64,000 nt of DNA. It comes from Hirudo medicinalis (Eukaryota > Annelida > Clitellata > Hirudinida > Hirudinidae). This document shows positions 12,908-25,500 of this stretch, piece after piece. The position numbers were made by a program, and so were the translations under genes. Each line of letters starts with the position of its first letter. The stretch's first letter is position 1. The stretch lies in contig MPNW01000341.1 in NCBI GenBank assembly GCA_011800805.1, forward strand, positions 1-64,000. The letters are read 5' to 3'. The notes under the pieces were generated by a model, which saw nothing but the letters and a program-made list of their open reading frames with translations, had not been told where the DNA came from and ran no database searches.

Positions 12908-14554
12908 CTAATTTTCCAAAAAATTTATATAATCAATTAGTTCAACAAGGTGTTCATCACTCAAGACATCTGCAGTTCTTGCTTCAGATGACAATTCTGC
13001 AAGTTACAAGCACTTATGAAATTTGAAATATCACAATAAATGCTAATAGTAGCAGGTTTAACAGAAAATTTCAAGCCATGAAAACTGAATATTAAAGTGT
13101 ATTAAGATGTTATTGACACTAGTAATCATTTAAAATTATCTAGCAGAATCAATTAATGGAATCAGAATGTAATAAACTAGATCAATATAGTTAGACACAA
13201 ATTAATTTGAATGCCAAATACCTGGTTTGCAAGGGTGAAACACTTGCAGATTTTCATCATATGACCAGCCTTTATCAAGCGCAACTGGATAAAAATTGCA
13301 ATGTTTGAGGTACAGGGCAAATAAATTATAACAATGTATAAATATTTAAATTATGCAAACAAATATTATGGCTATTTCACAGGATGAGACTGCAAAAATA
13401 AATAAATAAATAAATATGTTAATATCTACAATGGTTTGGATACTAAATATTTGCTCAGCAATATCATGAATCCATTGATTATAAATTGTTATAACGTAGT
13501 GGATCAAATTTCATGATTTATTTGTTACTTATTTTTTAGAACAACCTCTGACAGTCTCCTCAGCTGAGAGCCCAAGCTTTGCTGAGACATCACTGCAAGA
13601 GATGCAGGAGTATGCAGTGGCCATCAACTCAAAGCATTTTTTTCTTGAGGATTCTGAAAGTGAGAGTTTACATCAATAACACTCAGAAAGTTATATATCA
13701 AAACACCCATACATTTATAAACATAAACTATTTGGGCAAACTAAAGATCTAAAAAAAAGTATCTAGATAGGCATAGATAAATAATAGATACAGATATAGA
13801 AAAACAATCCACAACTATATAATAGTCCATCGAACCTCTCAGTGCATCCATGTAAACCTTCAAGTGCTGAGGCCATTCCTTTGATAAGCTTTCATATATT
13901 CCTGGAAATTCTCTTTTCCACAATCTTTTCCCTACCTCCCAGACATGGCATAGATCTGGATTTGCCTTTAATTAAAAGGGATATCAATTCAAAAGAATTA
14001 GTAACATTAAATGTTAATTACTTATTTCATCACAAGTCAGTAGAACTCTCTTATTGCTTGGAACAAAATCATCACATAAGAAACTAAAAAGATGCAGATT
14101 GAAGTAGTATTTATTTTAACCCATCAATTTACGTTTACTGGCATATCATGTCCATTACATGTGTAGCCAGAGGTTTCTAGCTTCAAAAAATTCTGATTGG
14201 CATAGTAAAAGAGTAATTTAACTTACGTTTTTAACTGACTCTGGTATTCTTTTCCATAAAAATTTTGAAGACATTCTGAAAGGTCACTCAATTTGAAAAC
14301 TAACAGAACGATGGTTAATAATATACTACATTTCCTGTCATGAATGCTAACTAACAAGTCTCCTTGCAGAAGATAGACGGCAAGAAGTTGAGTGTACAGC
14401 TCCGCAGAAGGATATCCTTGCTGCAAGTAAAAATAAAAAACTTTTAGATTTTATATTTTAGAAAACAATTCACTTATTTCTCCACTACCTCCAATTCCTG
14501 ACTTTCTAAATTGGTGGCAACATTCCTCAACTTTTCCTCAGACAACAAATCCAT
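12908..14554 (-). CDS. COPS8: COP9 signalosome subunit 8
   Basis: PCI-domain subunit of the COP9 signalosome, which removes NEDD8 from cullin-RING ligases. Exons in transcript order: 14554-14489, 14420-14356, 14275-14227, 13965-13836, 13653-13546, 13284-13222, 12996-12908; total 189 aa in phase (human 209). Diagnostic stretches are AELYTQLLAVYLLQGDL, KFLWKRIPESVKN, VWEVGKRLWKREFPGIYESL, VYMDALR, AYSCISCSDVSAKLGLSAEE and the C-terminus LIDYINFLEN, all in the order of human CSN8. The family is a run of helices ending in a short winged-helix segment. The start ATG at 14554 is the first in-frame Met and gives a length close to the family. It is head-to-head with MRPL45, 798 bp apart. Confidence 0.92.
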
Positions 14555-15352
14555 TTCGGAGCTAACGATAGAAACAATATTTGTCAAACGGAGATGGCGA
14601 GTATCTGGAAGTTATAGATCTATAGCTCTATTTATTGGAAATTCTGAATAGTTGGCATAAAATAAATTTTTAATTAGAATTTTTTAAATATTATCGAAAA
14701 ATCTTTGTACTGTTTGATTAAAATGCCTTATCCAAAAAAAAGTGTGAGAATATTTTCTCAATACTTTTTAATAACCATCTACATTTCTCGAACCCCTCAT
14801 CGTAAATAATCGCTTATTTCCGACCCTCATCCTTGCATGTTAATAATAATAATAATCCAAACTATCGTTAAATTACATATTATAAACATGTGTCTTTGCT
14901 TGTCAAACAGATGAATGAAATCAAATATCAATTGTGTCCAAGATGTTCACATGGTCAATTAAAAAACTCCAATGGTGAGTTAATTCATGTGAATCATGCA
15001 CTATTCATTTTATAAAAATGTACAAATGTCAGTTAAGGCAGATATATTTTATTTATGGAATGCATTAAAGTTTAATAATACGAAATTAAATAAGAATAAA
15101 ATTTGCAGCAGTAAATTCAAAGAATTATAATAAACTTAGAGAAAATGCATTGACCAAATGTGTTACATTAATCTGATAGAAATAAATTATATCAAAAGTG
15201 TTTAATTTCTGTATTATTTTATTGTTGATATATATTAATATTGCAAAAAATGTATTGAAATATAGTTTATTTCATAACGTATAATCAGTGTTAGAAGTTC
15301 TTGGTCATTTATTTACATTATTTTGTTGCTATTTGTCGCATGTTCGAGGAGC
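14555..15352. other. Shared upstream region of COPS8 and MRPL45
   Basis: A 798-bp gap between two divergent start codons, probably containing both promoters. Very AT-rich. A small open frame followed by a donor (about 14914-14974) cannot join the first MRPL45 coding exons in phase, so it is left out; a non-coding 5-prime exon is possible. No repeat was identified. Confidence 0.5.
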
Positions 15353-17848
15353 ATGAGTTTGAATTATTTGTTGAAAGATTTGCCGGTATGGTTACAGTTT
15401 TGCAATCGTCATAATATAAATGTAATAGCCTTATCAATTTCGATTTAATTTTGTATTCGCCATCTAGAGTTTACGATCTCAATGACATGAAAGTCGTTCA
15501 TTTCGATTGCAGAAGTTAGCTTGCTTGAGGCAATGCTTAAGACAAAAGCATTACGATTTGAAGTGGAGGCAATTGAGAAAGGAGAAAGTGATGAAGGTTC
15601 GACTTTAGAGGCATCAGTTTTATCAACATTTGGTATTTTCAAAAACGCAAGCATTGTCTCATTAACATTTAATAAGATACCATAAATGCAATGCTAAATA
15701 TCTGAGCAATTGATAGACCTATGATTGATTGAAAAGACTTAATTTAAAAAAGTAATGAGAATTGGCAAAACTGATGTCAATTTTTAGATAGATCTACCTG
15801 ACTATGATAAGATGAGAAGGGACTCAAAATTATCTCCAGAAGAATACAGCTCCATGTTGAAAAAGGAAGGGATTGCAATGCCTCGTCACTTCCAAGAAAG
15901 ACAATTGATATTGGCCAGCACTGGTAGGTGAAATTGTTTTAGAATCGATCTGTATTTCATTTGGAAATAAGTCTAGGGTCTAAAGCATTTATGGTAATAA
16001 ATTTTAATTTACATGAATTTAATAATTGTCTTTGAACTTACGAATCTTGATTATAATTTGCATTTAGTGATTGCGCAATTTAGTGGCACAATTTTAAAAT
16101 ATATATTCAATTATTTTCAGGTGATATCTTTGAGCCTTATGTACCTCCAGAGGGAGATGGTATTTCATCCAGACTGAGTGGAAAGGTAAGACATTTTAAA
16201 AATAATTATATAAAATTGTATACATTTTGATATTAGAGAAGTAATGTATTTAAAGTAAATGCATATGAAGTAACATTGCAATAATTTGATTTCTGAAGCA
16301 TTAAAAATTGTAAAATTAACTAATACTTTATTATTAGGTCTACTTATTAACATACTGTTATTGCAACAGGGAGCGAGTCAGAAAATTAAAGAGATCAGCA
16401 TGAAAGGAAAATCAATGCTCCAGCTGAGGAAAATCAAACCTTTTGAAGAGGATTTTGACCCAAAAATATTTGCAGGGACTGCACTTGATATCTACAAGGA
16501 GGCATTCGACCTTTTGCAGGAGTGGGTTTATGCTGAAAACCAAACTATTATTAGCTAAAATTCAACATTTTTTTAATGATGAATTGATTATCAAACTTTT
16601 TTAGTAACCATATATTAATGCAGTGAAATTAGTACAAATATTAAATATAAATCAATAATTGAATTAGACTATGTTAATATAATCCTTTATATTTATAAGT
16701 TTTACAATTAATACAAATTTTTATATCATGCAGTGTCAAGAAGAATGAGTTAAGGTTGCATGAACTCCTTTCAGAAAAGGCATATCCGGTACTTTTGGAA
16801 ACATCCTAATATGCATATTTGCATTAAGTCAAACCATTCAGTAAATTAAATGTGATGCAGAAATTAATACTTATTTTGAGTAAATGCTATGCAGCATTTT
16901 TCCTGCTTTAGCGAAATTAACCTTTAGACATTTTACAAATGAGTGGTTTTCAAAATCAGGAACTCACCTGGAAGTTGGATAAGAAGACATTCAGATGGGA
17001 CTTTGTGGAATCAATTGAGCCTCCAAGAGTAGTCCATGTCAGGACTCAAGAAATGCTGAGCAAAGAGAATATTTATGCTCAAGTCACTGTCAGGTTCCAC
17101 TCAAAGCTGGTGAGGTCAACCAATGCATTGTGGTTCTATTAATGCAGTGGCTCCCAAAGTTGGTGCTATACTCCAGGGAGTGCTGAAGCACTGCCTGTTG
17201 CCTGATGTTTGGTGAGAAGCAAAAAATCTCATCATCAGGAAGGGTTTGCTCTCCTGGAAAAAGCTGAAATGATCCTGCTTTTCTTCATTGGTTGCTTTTT
17301 ATGTATTTTGTTATGGGTTAGGGGCACTGAAGAATTTTTTTGAGGAGGTCCTGAGCAAAATAAGTTATGGAACCACTGCATTAATGCTTATAAGTATAAT
17401 TTGATTTAAATGCTTTGAAGGTACTTTTTTCTTGTTATATGTTCATGGATTTCTAGATAGATTGGAACAAAAGTTCTATGTGCGATTAATTTTGTTAAAA
17501 ATCACATTAACAAAATGAATAATATTTATTTATTTGTAATATGAGTTTTTTCTCTCACAATAGTTGATATCCATCTATGATCGGTTTGGGAGACTAGCCT
17601 TTGGAAGTGAGAACCATCCCTTTGAAATGGTCGAGTATGTTGTCTATGAGAAGCATCTTTCTAATGAATACGGAACATGGAGAATCCATGGGAAGATTGT
17701 TCCTGAATGGAGTTCAAAAACAGATGATTTTGAGTTTGCAATCCTCAGGACATCAGTGAAACCAAAATTGGAAGCCATTGAGGCTAAGACTGAGCCTACA
17801 AATGCTGACAACGTTGTACAAAAATCTGAAGAGGTCTCTACCATGTGA
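15353..17848 (+). CDS. MRPL45: Mitochondrial large ribosomal subunit protein L45
   Basis: Component of the mitochondrial 39S subunit near the polypeptide exit tunnel, related to the Tim44 C-terminal domain and linked to inner-membrane attachment. Exons: 15353-15385, 15513-15596, 15788-15923, 16121-16185, 16370-16521, 16734-16788, 16960-17109, 17564-17848; 319 aa in phase (human 306). Diagnostic segments: RQKHYDLKWRQLRKEKV near the N-terminus, EPYVPPEGDGISSRLS, ELTWKLDKKTFRWDFVESIE, and IYDRFGRLAFGSENHPFEMV followed by EYVVYEKHLSN and GTWRIHGKIVPEW. Exon 1 is short and least certain; the start at 15353 was chosen because it is the only nearby ATG exon that joins exon 2 in phase. Poly(A) signal at 17858. 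Confidence 0.9.
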
Positions 17849-17857
17849 TTGATTTTA

Positions 17858-17863
17858 AATAAA
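17858..17863 (+). promoter_or_regulatory. Candidate poly(A) signal of MRPL45
   Basis: AATAAA 10 bp past the MRPL45 stop codon, implying a very short 3-prime UTR. The following stretch to about 18184 holds no gene I can recognise. Confidence 0.5.
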
Positions 17864-18184
17864 TTGCAACAAATTTGTATGAACTATTCCCATAGTTTGT
17901 TTGAGGGCTGTCAATATTGGCATCATGTAGTGATGGCTAAATAGGTTCACTAAACTTCATATGTTTTTGTGACTTGTGGAGGGCTATGTAAATACAAGTG
18001 ATGGCAAATTTAGGAAATTTGCTGGTTATGCTTTGGTTTTAGCAAAGGGTTGGAAAGTACCAAAAATAATATAAATGTAATTTAATAAAGTATATCGCAG
18101 TTTGGTAAAGTGGCTTGTGGGCTGTGATTAGGTTCAAGGGCAATTCTATAAATAAATTTTAATAAAACTCTTAATAACAATAAT

Positions 18185-18745
18185 AATTATACGGAGTTTG
18201 ATTAGAGTGGCATATGTTCAACAGAACTCCAAGACCACTAATATAGAGTCTGAAGTAGAAGGTTTTGAGGGCGGAGCGAAATCCATCTGGATCAGAGTTG
18301 GTAATCGAAGGGGAGTTTATTCCAGATCTGCGGGCCTATAGACCTGCCATCCAGTGTCGCACGTCAGGCAGATGATTTGACGAGGGAGCCCCTGGTTGCT
18401 GATCTGAGCCCGCACAGAAATATGCACAGTGCGAGTGGAAGGCAGGTGTGACGGTGCATGATCAAGGAAAACTTGAAAACGAGAGAAGAGATTTTGTAGC
18501 CAGTGGAGATCATGAAGAAGAGGAGTGACGTGGTCATTTTTCCTTTGTTGTTTATGATTTTAGCAGCTGCATTGAGGACACGCTGAAGTTCGAGGCGGTA
18601 GGCAGATAAACCGACCAAAGTTGAATTGCCGTAATCAATCTTTGATAGGATAAAAGATGTAATGAGAATCTTCCGCACATCAAATGAGTGGAGCGGTGAT
18701 GCTACGAATTTCCCTGAGAGATGCATAGAGGAACGAGTTGTGAAC
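18185..18745 (-). mobile_element. Decayed non-LTR retrotransposon 3-prime fragment, copy A
   Basis: Read on the minus strand this gives the C-terminal part of a CR1/L2-type ORF2, including [18 protein letters not shown] and a Cys/Ala-rich tail. It is broken by stops and frameshifts. It closely matches copy B at about 30785-31340 in the opposite orientation. It lies between MRPL45 and BUD23; the rest of that gap (17849-18184, 18746-19032) shows nothing I recognise. Confidence 0.85.
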
Positions 18746-19032
18746 ATTTTTTCAAGTAGAACAATTCTTTGATCAAATTTTGAAAAAAATAGAAATACGT
18801 TTGTCAATAACGTTATTTAATTTCAGTCAATTTTTATTGAACTAAAGTTAAATTATAATATTAATAAAAATATTATATTTAAATATTTTTAATTAAAAAC
18901 ACAATTTAGAGACTTGTATAATAAAGAATAGTCTTGAATAAAATTGAATTATGTAGTAAATATAATCTTTTGGAGACGATATCTATTTGTTTTGTAAACA
19001 AAAAACAAACACGTTTCCTAATTTATTTGATG

Positions 19033-22000
19033 ATGGCGTCTAGAGGCAGGCCGGAACATCAAGGACCTCCTGAATTTGTTAGCAAAAATTAATGAAATTA
19101 GTTTGAAATTTACACATTTTGTTTAGTACCAGCAATGCTAATGGTGGATCATTTCTTTCCAGGTTTATAGCGAAACGGAGGCACGCAAATACTCCTTAAA
19201 GTATTTATTAATGTTGCATTATTTTTAAAATGCATTAGCATTTATATTATAAATCAATTATTTAACATTTGAATTATAATGCTTTGCCATCATAATTTTA
19301 AATTTTCAATATTCCTTTAGCTCCAGAATAATTGAAGTTCAGCAGCATCTTTCTGAAAGAGCTATTGAGATTTTATCACTACCAGAAGACGTTCCTTGCA
19401 TGATTTTGGATATAGGGTAAACCCATTGATAGAATAGTTCCACTTACACAGTGCCCACCACAAATTAATAATACTAATTGTATTTATACAGCACCATAAA
19501 GCTAAGCATCATGGGCGCTTAGAGCATTTATGCAGCACTGCTTCCCGAGGTGCTTTGTGTGGGTGCAAGCTGGTTTGCAACCATAACACATAACGACTAA
19601 CTTGGAAGCACATTGAAATTAATTCAATGCTAATGTGATGAGACATTTCTTATGAGATAAAAATTAAAATAAAGTGACCAGGTTTATTTGCTACATGTGT
19701 TTCATAACAATAGTTTTTGGTAATATGTGCCACTTAATGCTACCATTATGGTAATCACTACCAATTCAACCACATGCAATTACCATGGAAAATCTATGCA
19801 AAAGATATGTGTACAAATTCTTGTGATTTATAATTTGTTTTTGAAGGTGTACAATCATTTGCTTAAAATTTTCTTGAGATATTAAAGTTTCAAGTTAACC
19901 ATCATTACAATTATTATATTTAAATAATGATGGTTAATTTGTAGTATGTTTCTTTACATTATTCAAAAGTATTTTTTTTAAAGCTTGACTTATCTATTTT
20001 TGAAGATGTGGTTCAGGGCTGAGTGGAGAATGTCTCACAGAGGCTAATCATGTCTGGATAGGAATAGACATCAGCCATCACATGTTGGGTGGGTGAAGAT
20101 TTTCTAATTTATTTCTTATGATGGAATTTATACTTTGTGTTGGCAGTATTCTACTTAACATGTGACACATTTTCACTTTCTAAGATTTGATTAGCTTTGA
20201 TTTAAATTTCAAAAATTAGTTTAATGCAATTTTTCTTTGTAGAAGTTGCATCAGACAGGGAAGTTGAAGGTGGTCTGATACTTGGGGACATGGGCTCTGG
20301 TATGCCCTTTAGGCCAGGAATGTTTGATGGGGTCATCAGGTGAATTGCAACCTGTAAACAATCTTTCCACTTAAGTAATCTTTTAACTTGTAGATTACAA
20401 TCTATTTGTTGTAACACATTTGCCATCTTAAAACACTAAAGGGCAAAATTATTCTTGTTTTATGTCTTTATTTAATGCAATTATACATTAGTAAAAATTA
20501 AATTTATTCCTAGTTTTGCCTCAATTATAATGGTTTAATCGCTACTTTAGTCATACTTATATAATATTAATTCAGTTACCTCGAATGTAATCTTCTACAT
20601 TCTTTATTAATTTAGTTTTTATTATTTAATTAAAAACTTTAAAGTTAGCCACGCAACGATTTTTTGAAAGCATATGTATTGCATATTAACAAGGGATTTG
20701 AACTGCTTGTGAGTGAACTATTTAAGCGAATTAGGATAAGTTTCAAAATAATAACCTTCAAGATGGCAATTCGGGAACCAAGGCGCCTCTGAAGCTATGT
20801 AAATGAATTATTATTTATTTCAAAAGTGAGCAAAGGACAAGTGCCTCTTATCTTTTCACAAGCAAACAAGAACATTTTATATGAGATGGGGGAAATGTGA
20901 ATCTAACATATCATTTGTACAAAAGGAAGGGAGTAAGATCGTGGTCATTGATGAGGCAGGTGAATCGACTGTAGGTTGTGGATGAAACGTTGTTATTAGT
21001 GGAGTTCCAAATTTTGATTACGCAATTAGTGAAAAAGAATTTAGTACTATCTATTGAGCAAAAGTAAGGCCTAAGTTTAAACTGATGTCCTCTAGTGGAT
21101 GTATAATTAGCAAAATTATTATTATTGTTATTATTAAAGTTATCTTATGTGTAAAGTTTTTAATTTAAAAACAAATCAATAATTTTATATCATTATTTGG
21201 CAATGAATCTATGTTTCAGCATATCTGCTCTTCAGTGGTTATGTAATGCTGACAAAGAGAGTCACAATCCAGCTAAGAGACTATTCAAGTTCTTTACAAC
21301 TCTTTACTCAAGCATGGTATGATTTTCCATTTGGTAATTTTAACAATTTGTTCCAATATTGCTACTTTTTTTTCAGTCCAGAGGTGCAAGGGCTGTTTTC
21401 CAATTTTATCCAGAGAATGAGAGACAAATCAACCTCATCCTGCAGCAGTCAATAAAGGCTGGATTTGAAGGTGGTCTTGTGGTGGACTACCCAAACAGCA
21501 CAAAGGCTAAAAAGTATGTTTATTAGCTTATGAAGTAATATTGATATTAATAATGATAACACTACAGATAATAAACTATTGCAATGCAAATTCCACAATT
21601 CTTATTGGTAGCATTAGTGTTTTTCAAAATCTTATAACATAGTCTCAAACACATAAAATGAGTTTAGTATTGTTGATTCTAATAATGTCACTCAAAGGAT
21701 AGCTTAACAAAAACTTATTTCAATGCTCAGAATATACCTATTCCTCTACACTGGTGGTGCTCCTCAGGACATTCCTAAAGGTCTTGAAAAGGAGGATATG
21801 GGGGAAACAGATCAAGTTAATTTCACTAGGAAGAGGTTATCTTTCTTACTTTTATGGCCAAGTCCTCAAAGTATTTATTTTTTATTTTGTTTGAAAACAG
21901 ACTCAGATTTAAGGATATGAAAGGGAAATCAGCCAAGAAAAGCACAGATTGGATCATGGAGAAGAAAGAAAAAAGAAAGAAGCAAGGAAAGTTAGTTATC

Positions 22001-22114
22001 AGGATCATATATTTTTTATGCATTTAGAATTTTAATACAAAAATATGTTTTTGCCATAGAGCTGTCAAACAAGACTCGAAATTCACAGGAAGAAAGAGGC
22101 GTGTGCGCTTTTGA
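19033..22114 (+). CDS. BUD23: 18S rRNA (guanine-N7)-methyltransferase BUD23 (WBSCR22)
   Basis: SAM-dependent methyltransferase that makes m7G in 18S rRNA with TRMT112 and is needed for 40S maturation in the nucleus. Exons: 19033-19077, 19163-19200, 19321-19416, 20006-20088, 20243-20339, 21220-21316, 21377-21513, 21731-21835, 21901-21990, 22060-22114; 280 aa in phase (human 281). The N-terminus is [18 protein letters not shown]-binding motif I is MILDIGCGSGLSG (about 56-68), followed by [59 protein letters not shown] and a basic C-tail with [14 protein letters not shown] and TGRKRRVRF. The N-terminal and C-terminal features are specific to this family, so the call is firm. Intron 3 holds a SINE and intron 5 a LINE 3-prime tail. 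Confidence 0.96.
19487..19625 (-). mobile_element. tRNA-derived SINE, copy a (BUD23 intron 3)
   Basis: Degenerate reverse-orientation copy. It carries the family core GCAAGCTGG...TTGCAACC and the GTGCTTTG/GGGCGCTT blocks, plus the tail end TTTATACAGCACCATA. It is one of nine copies of the same family in this window. Confidence 0.75.
20757..20815 (+). mobile_element. L2-like LINE 3-prime tail fragment (BUD23 intron 5)
   Basis: The segment TTCAAGATGGCAAT...GGGAACCAAGGCGCCTCTGA followed by TAAATGAATTATT matches the 3-prime end of the LINE fragment at 35605-35690. Only the extreme 3-prime end is recognisable. The rest of the intron (20340-21219) shows no clear element. Confidence 0.65.
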
Positions 22115-22579
22115 TTACTAATAAATTGTTCTGTAATTTTATTTGTACAGTCTAATAAATTGTGTCAGATATTAAAACCCAAATAATTAACGCGCTTAAT
22201 GTTCTAGAAGACAAGAATTGGGATTTGAATGTAATGTTTAATAAATTCAATTCACCTTATCGTTGGAGTTGTGAATGGCTCTAAGTTGGCCCTAGTAAAT
22301 GTCGCGCCTACCTGTCAGACTCGTGTTTTTTCGATTGTAGAGTTTTGTTTTTTTTTAGATTGGTGGTATTGATGACACCGCTCGATATCGTAATGTGCTG
22401 CAAATTGAAAGTTCAATTTTAATCAAAATCTGATAACAAATTTGACTTTCACTGTTACTTAGTAGCTTTTAACGCGGGCGAAATTCAATGTGAAATGTTT
22501 TCGACATAAGGAAGGTGGATCGGGAGACGCCCAAGCTTTAAGTATTGATAAGATAATAACGTCCCTGTGTGGGTGGAAT
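22115..22579. other. BUD23 to PRKAG intergenic region
   Basis: It holds the BUD23 poly(A) signals and probably the AMPK gamma promoter or 5-prime UTR. An open frame extends upstream of the chosen PRKAG start to about 22466 but has no ATG, so part of this may be untranslated leader or an exon with a further upstream start. Confidence 0.45.
22120..22125 (+). promoter_or_regulatory. Candidate poly(A) signal of BUD23
   Basis: AATAAA starting 6 bp after the BUD23 stop codon; a second lies about 30 bp further on. Either gives a very short 3-prime UTR. Confidence 0.5.
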
Positions 22580-25500
22580 ATGGAGTTTCTGATGAGATCA
22601 GATTTGACTGAACCTGAGCATTATGATGCTCACGTGGGATCCAATGCCAGTAACTTGGCGAGATCGAGGTCGTCAGTTATGATACAACTTGAGGCTGACG
22701 GTGAAGATTATTGTGATAATATCCAATCAACTTCATTAGAGGCAGGTTGCCAAAATAGATTTCTGCCTTATGCTAGTCCCATGAGTGAATTACTCTCTCC
22801 AAGTCTTCAGAAAAGCTTTGACTGCCACAATGAGCAGACAAAGTCAAAAAGAATTGGTCCTGAGGAATTTCTTGAAATGCTGAGGAAAAAGAAAAACACT
22901 GATCTCTTAGCCACAGGAGGCAGAAGAAGAACAGTCAGTTCATCTCATTGTATCTATGAGTTGAAATTACTGAATTCAATGTGAATTTATGCAGAGTGTA
23001 GTTCATATGTCTTGATAAGTGTTACGAATTTTTCATTCTATTTTAAGGTCTCTGAGAATCAAGAATCGCTACGGTACAAATTCTCAGAACATGGTAGGCC
23101 AAGAGCAAATGATTGGCAAAATAATAACCTTGGCCACAACTCACCAAAGAACATGACAAGGAACATGGGGATGCAGAATTTTATTGATGGAAAGTCAAGG
23201 AGTAGTTTCTGTGAGGACTCCTTGATTAACTTCCCCAAGGTCGTAGATAATGATTGGTGTAGCTGCTATTGTTTGTATTTATTATTGCATTTTATGTATT
23301 TAACCAACATTTTGAGTGCTTTATGTATCATTATGGGATGTAAAAGCATTACAATCGCTCTGCCATTTCTATAGAATAGAATAGTTTACTTCAATTTAGC
23401 TGCTGTTTGTCCCCTGACTTTTGAAAAGTAAAAAAAGTCATCATCAGTCAGGAAGTCTTATTGGTTGCTCTTTTTTTTTTAGGGTTGCAGAATGTAAATG
23501 TAAATGTACTTCATTTATATAGCGCCATATGCATAGCGTCAGAGGCGCTTCTTGTCAACCATTTATGTAGCGCTCCTTCCCAAGGGCGCTTGCGGCAATG
23601 CAGGCTGGGTTTCGAACACGACACATTACGACGGTTGCCATTACCGCTGTATGCAGGAACGTAACCCATTCGGCCAACCTGCACGCCAGAAGAAAAATAT
23701 TTTTGAAATGTTTGCTTAGCAAAATAAGTTTGGAAATCTCTGCTCTAGAGGAAAATAATGTCTTCTGGATGATATCATAAATATTTTAATTTTTATTCTT
23801 TATCTCCAGGTCAGCTTTGGATCTCCAATTTCTCCATTGAGTGGGTTTAACATTATTTTGATTGCAGAAATCTAGGGGATAGTTACTTCAAAATTGAATT
23901 TAGGAAATAGCCTTAATAATTCTGAGACATATTAATGTTGTAATAAAACTAATTCATCAATCTGCAGAGGAATTTTGCCAATTTGCAAGCTCTCCTTCTG
24001 ATCCAATAGTGATTTGGAAGGAACCAAATGAGGAGGACAAAATATTTAAGGTTAACATATTTTTTTTTATTAAATGTTTCATCTAAAGCCCCTACATCTA
24101 AAGCCATAAGACAGCATTGAAAACAATAATACATAACTTAGATGAGATGGAAGCTTGCAAGTTAGCTCAGACGGTTTCGTTCCGGCATGGTGGTAATGGC
24201 AACCATTGCAATGTGTTGCTTTCAAAACCCAGCTTGCACTGCCACAAGAGTCCTTGCGAAAGAGTTCTATATAAATTGGTTAACAAAAAGCACCTCTGAC
24301 ACTGCATGTGGCACTATATAAATGAAGTACATTTATATTTACATTTGGACTACCTAAGCCCAGCTTATTGAAGCATTTGCTGAAACAAAGTGAAAACTGC
24401 AAATCAGAGCCTTGCAAGCTGACACATAGCTGACATTTTCTGATGCTTTCAGACATTGTATTCCATAATATGGCTATATTCGACTTCAAATTCAGGTGCT
24501 GAGCATCGGTGAAAATCGCAAAATAGGAAATGTCAAAACAGGTAACAAATGGTCCTTTTGTTTTTGAAGAAGCTTAAAATTTTCAGAGGTGGTCATTTAT
24601 AGAAATGAGTTTGGAAAGGATGATTGAGAACATTTTGGTGATGCACACAGCTTATGATGCAATGCCTCTGAACTCCCGATGTGTTGTCGTTGACCTCAAG
24701 CTAAAGGTCTGAATATGACTTTACTCTCAGACTAAAATATACTTTATTTATATACTTTTTTTCTTTGAGTGTTGATGTTTTCCTTCTCTTATGATGTATA
24801 TGATATATGCTTTTACATTTATCAGGTTGGGTCTGCCTTTGATGCCTTGGCTTATGATGGTATACATGCTGCCCCTCTCTGGGATGACATGTCTAGATCA
24901 TTTGTTGGTAGGTCACAAGATTTATATTAAATGATTATGAAAAATTTGTTTGGAAATAAAAAGCATAAGATTAATTTCTATTGGTTGGATGTAAATGTTA
25001 TTATTATAAATTCAGGTATGTTGACCATGACTGACTTTATCAGCATACTGCTACAATATCTCAATCAACCTGTTAGTGAAACTCTGAAAGTATTATTGTT
25101 AATATTTAACAAGAATTTACTAATCTTCACTAAATGCTGGAACATTATTACTGTCAATGATACAAGTTCTATGTTAGATTTATGTATGAGTGTTTAACAT
25201 TGTCAGTATTATTTGTCCAATTTCAACAATGTACGGTTTTTTTTTAGAGCGCTGAAGTATTAATGAATTTTACATGTTTGAAAAGTTGAAAAAAAAATCA
25301 ATAGATAATGGTTGGTCAAATTTAGTGGTTGATAGAAGATTTTTTTTTATTTATATCTTACTATCATTGCATTTTTATAATTATTTATGATTTTTACCAG
25401 GATGTGCTGTCAACAATAAGGGATGACCTAGTGAGCAAGTGGAGAGGTCTCATGTTGTTACATTATCATTGAATGCCTCTTAAAATATTTATGAGTTAAA

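Noticed and set aside
24496..24541. Possible extra PRKAG exon with AG and GT edges
   Set aside because: It would break the frame of the next exon at 24587, while exon 23968-24050 joins 24587 directly in phase.
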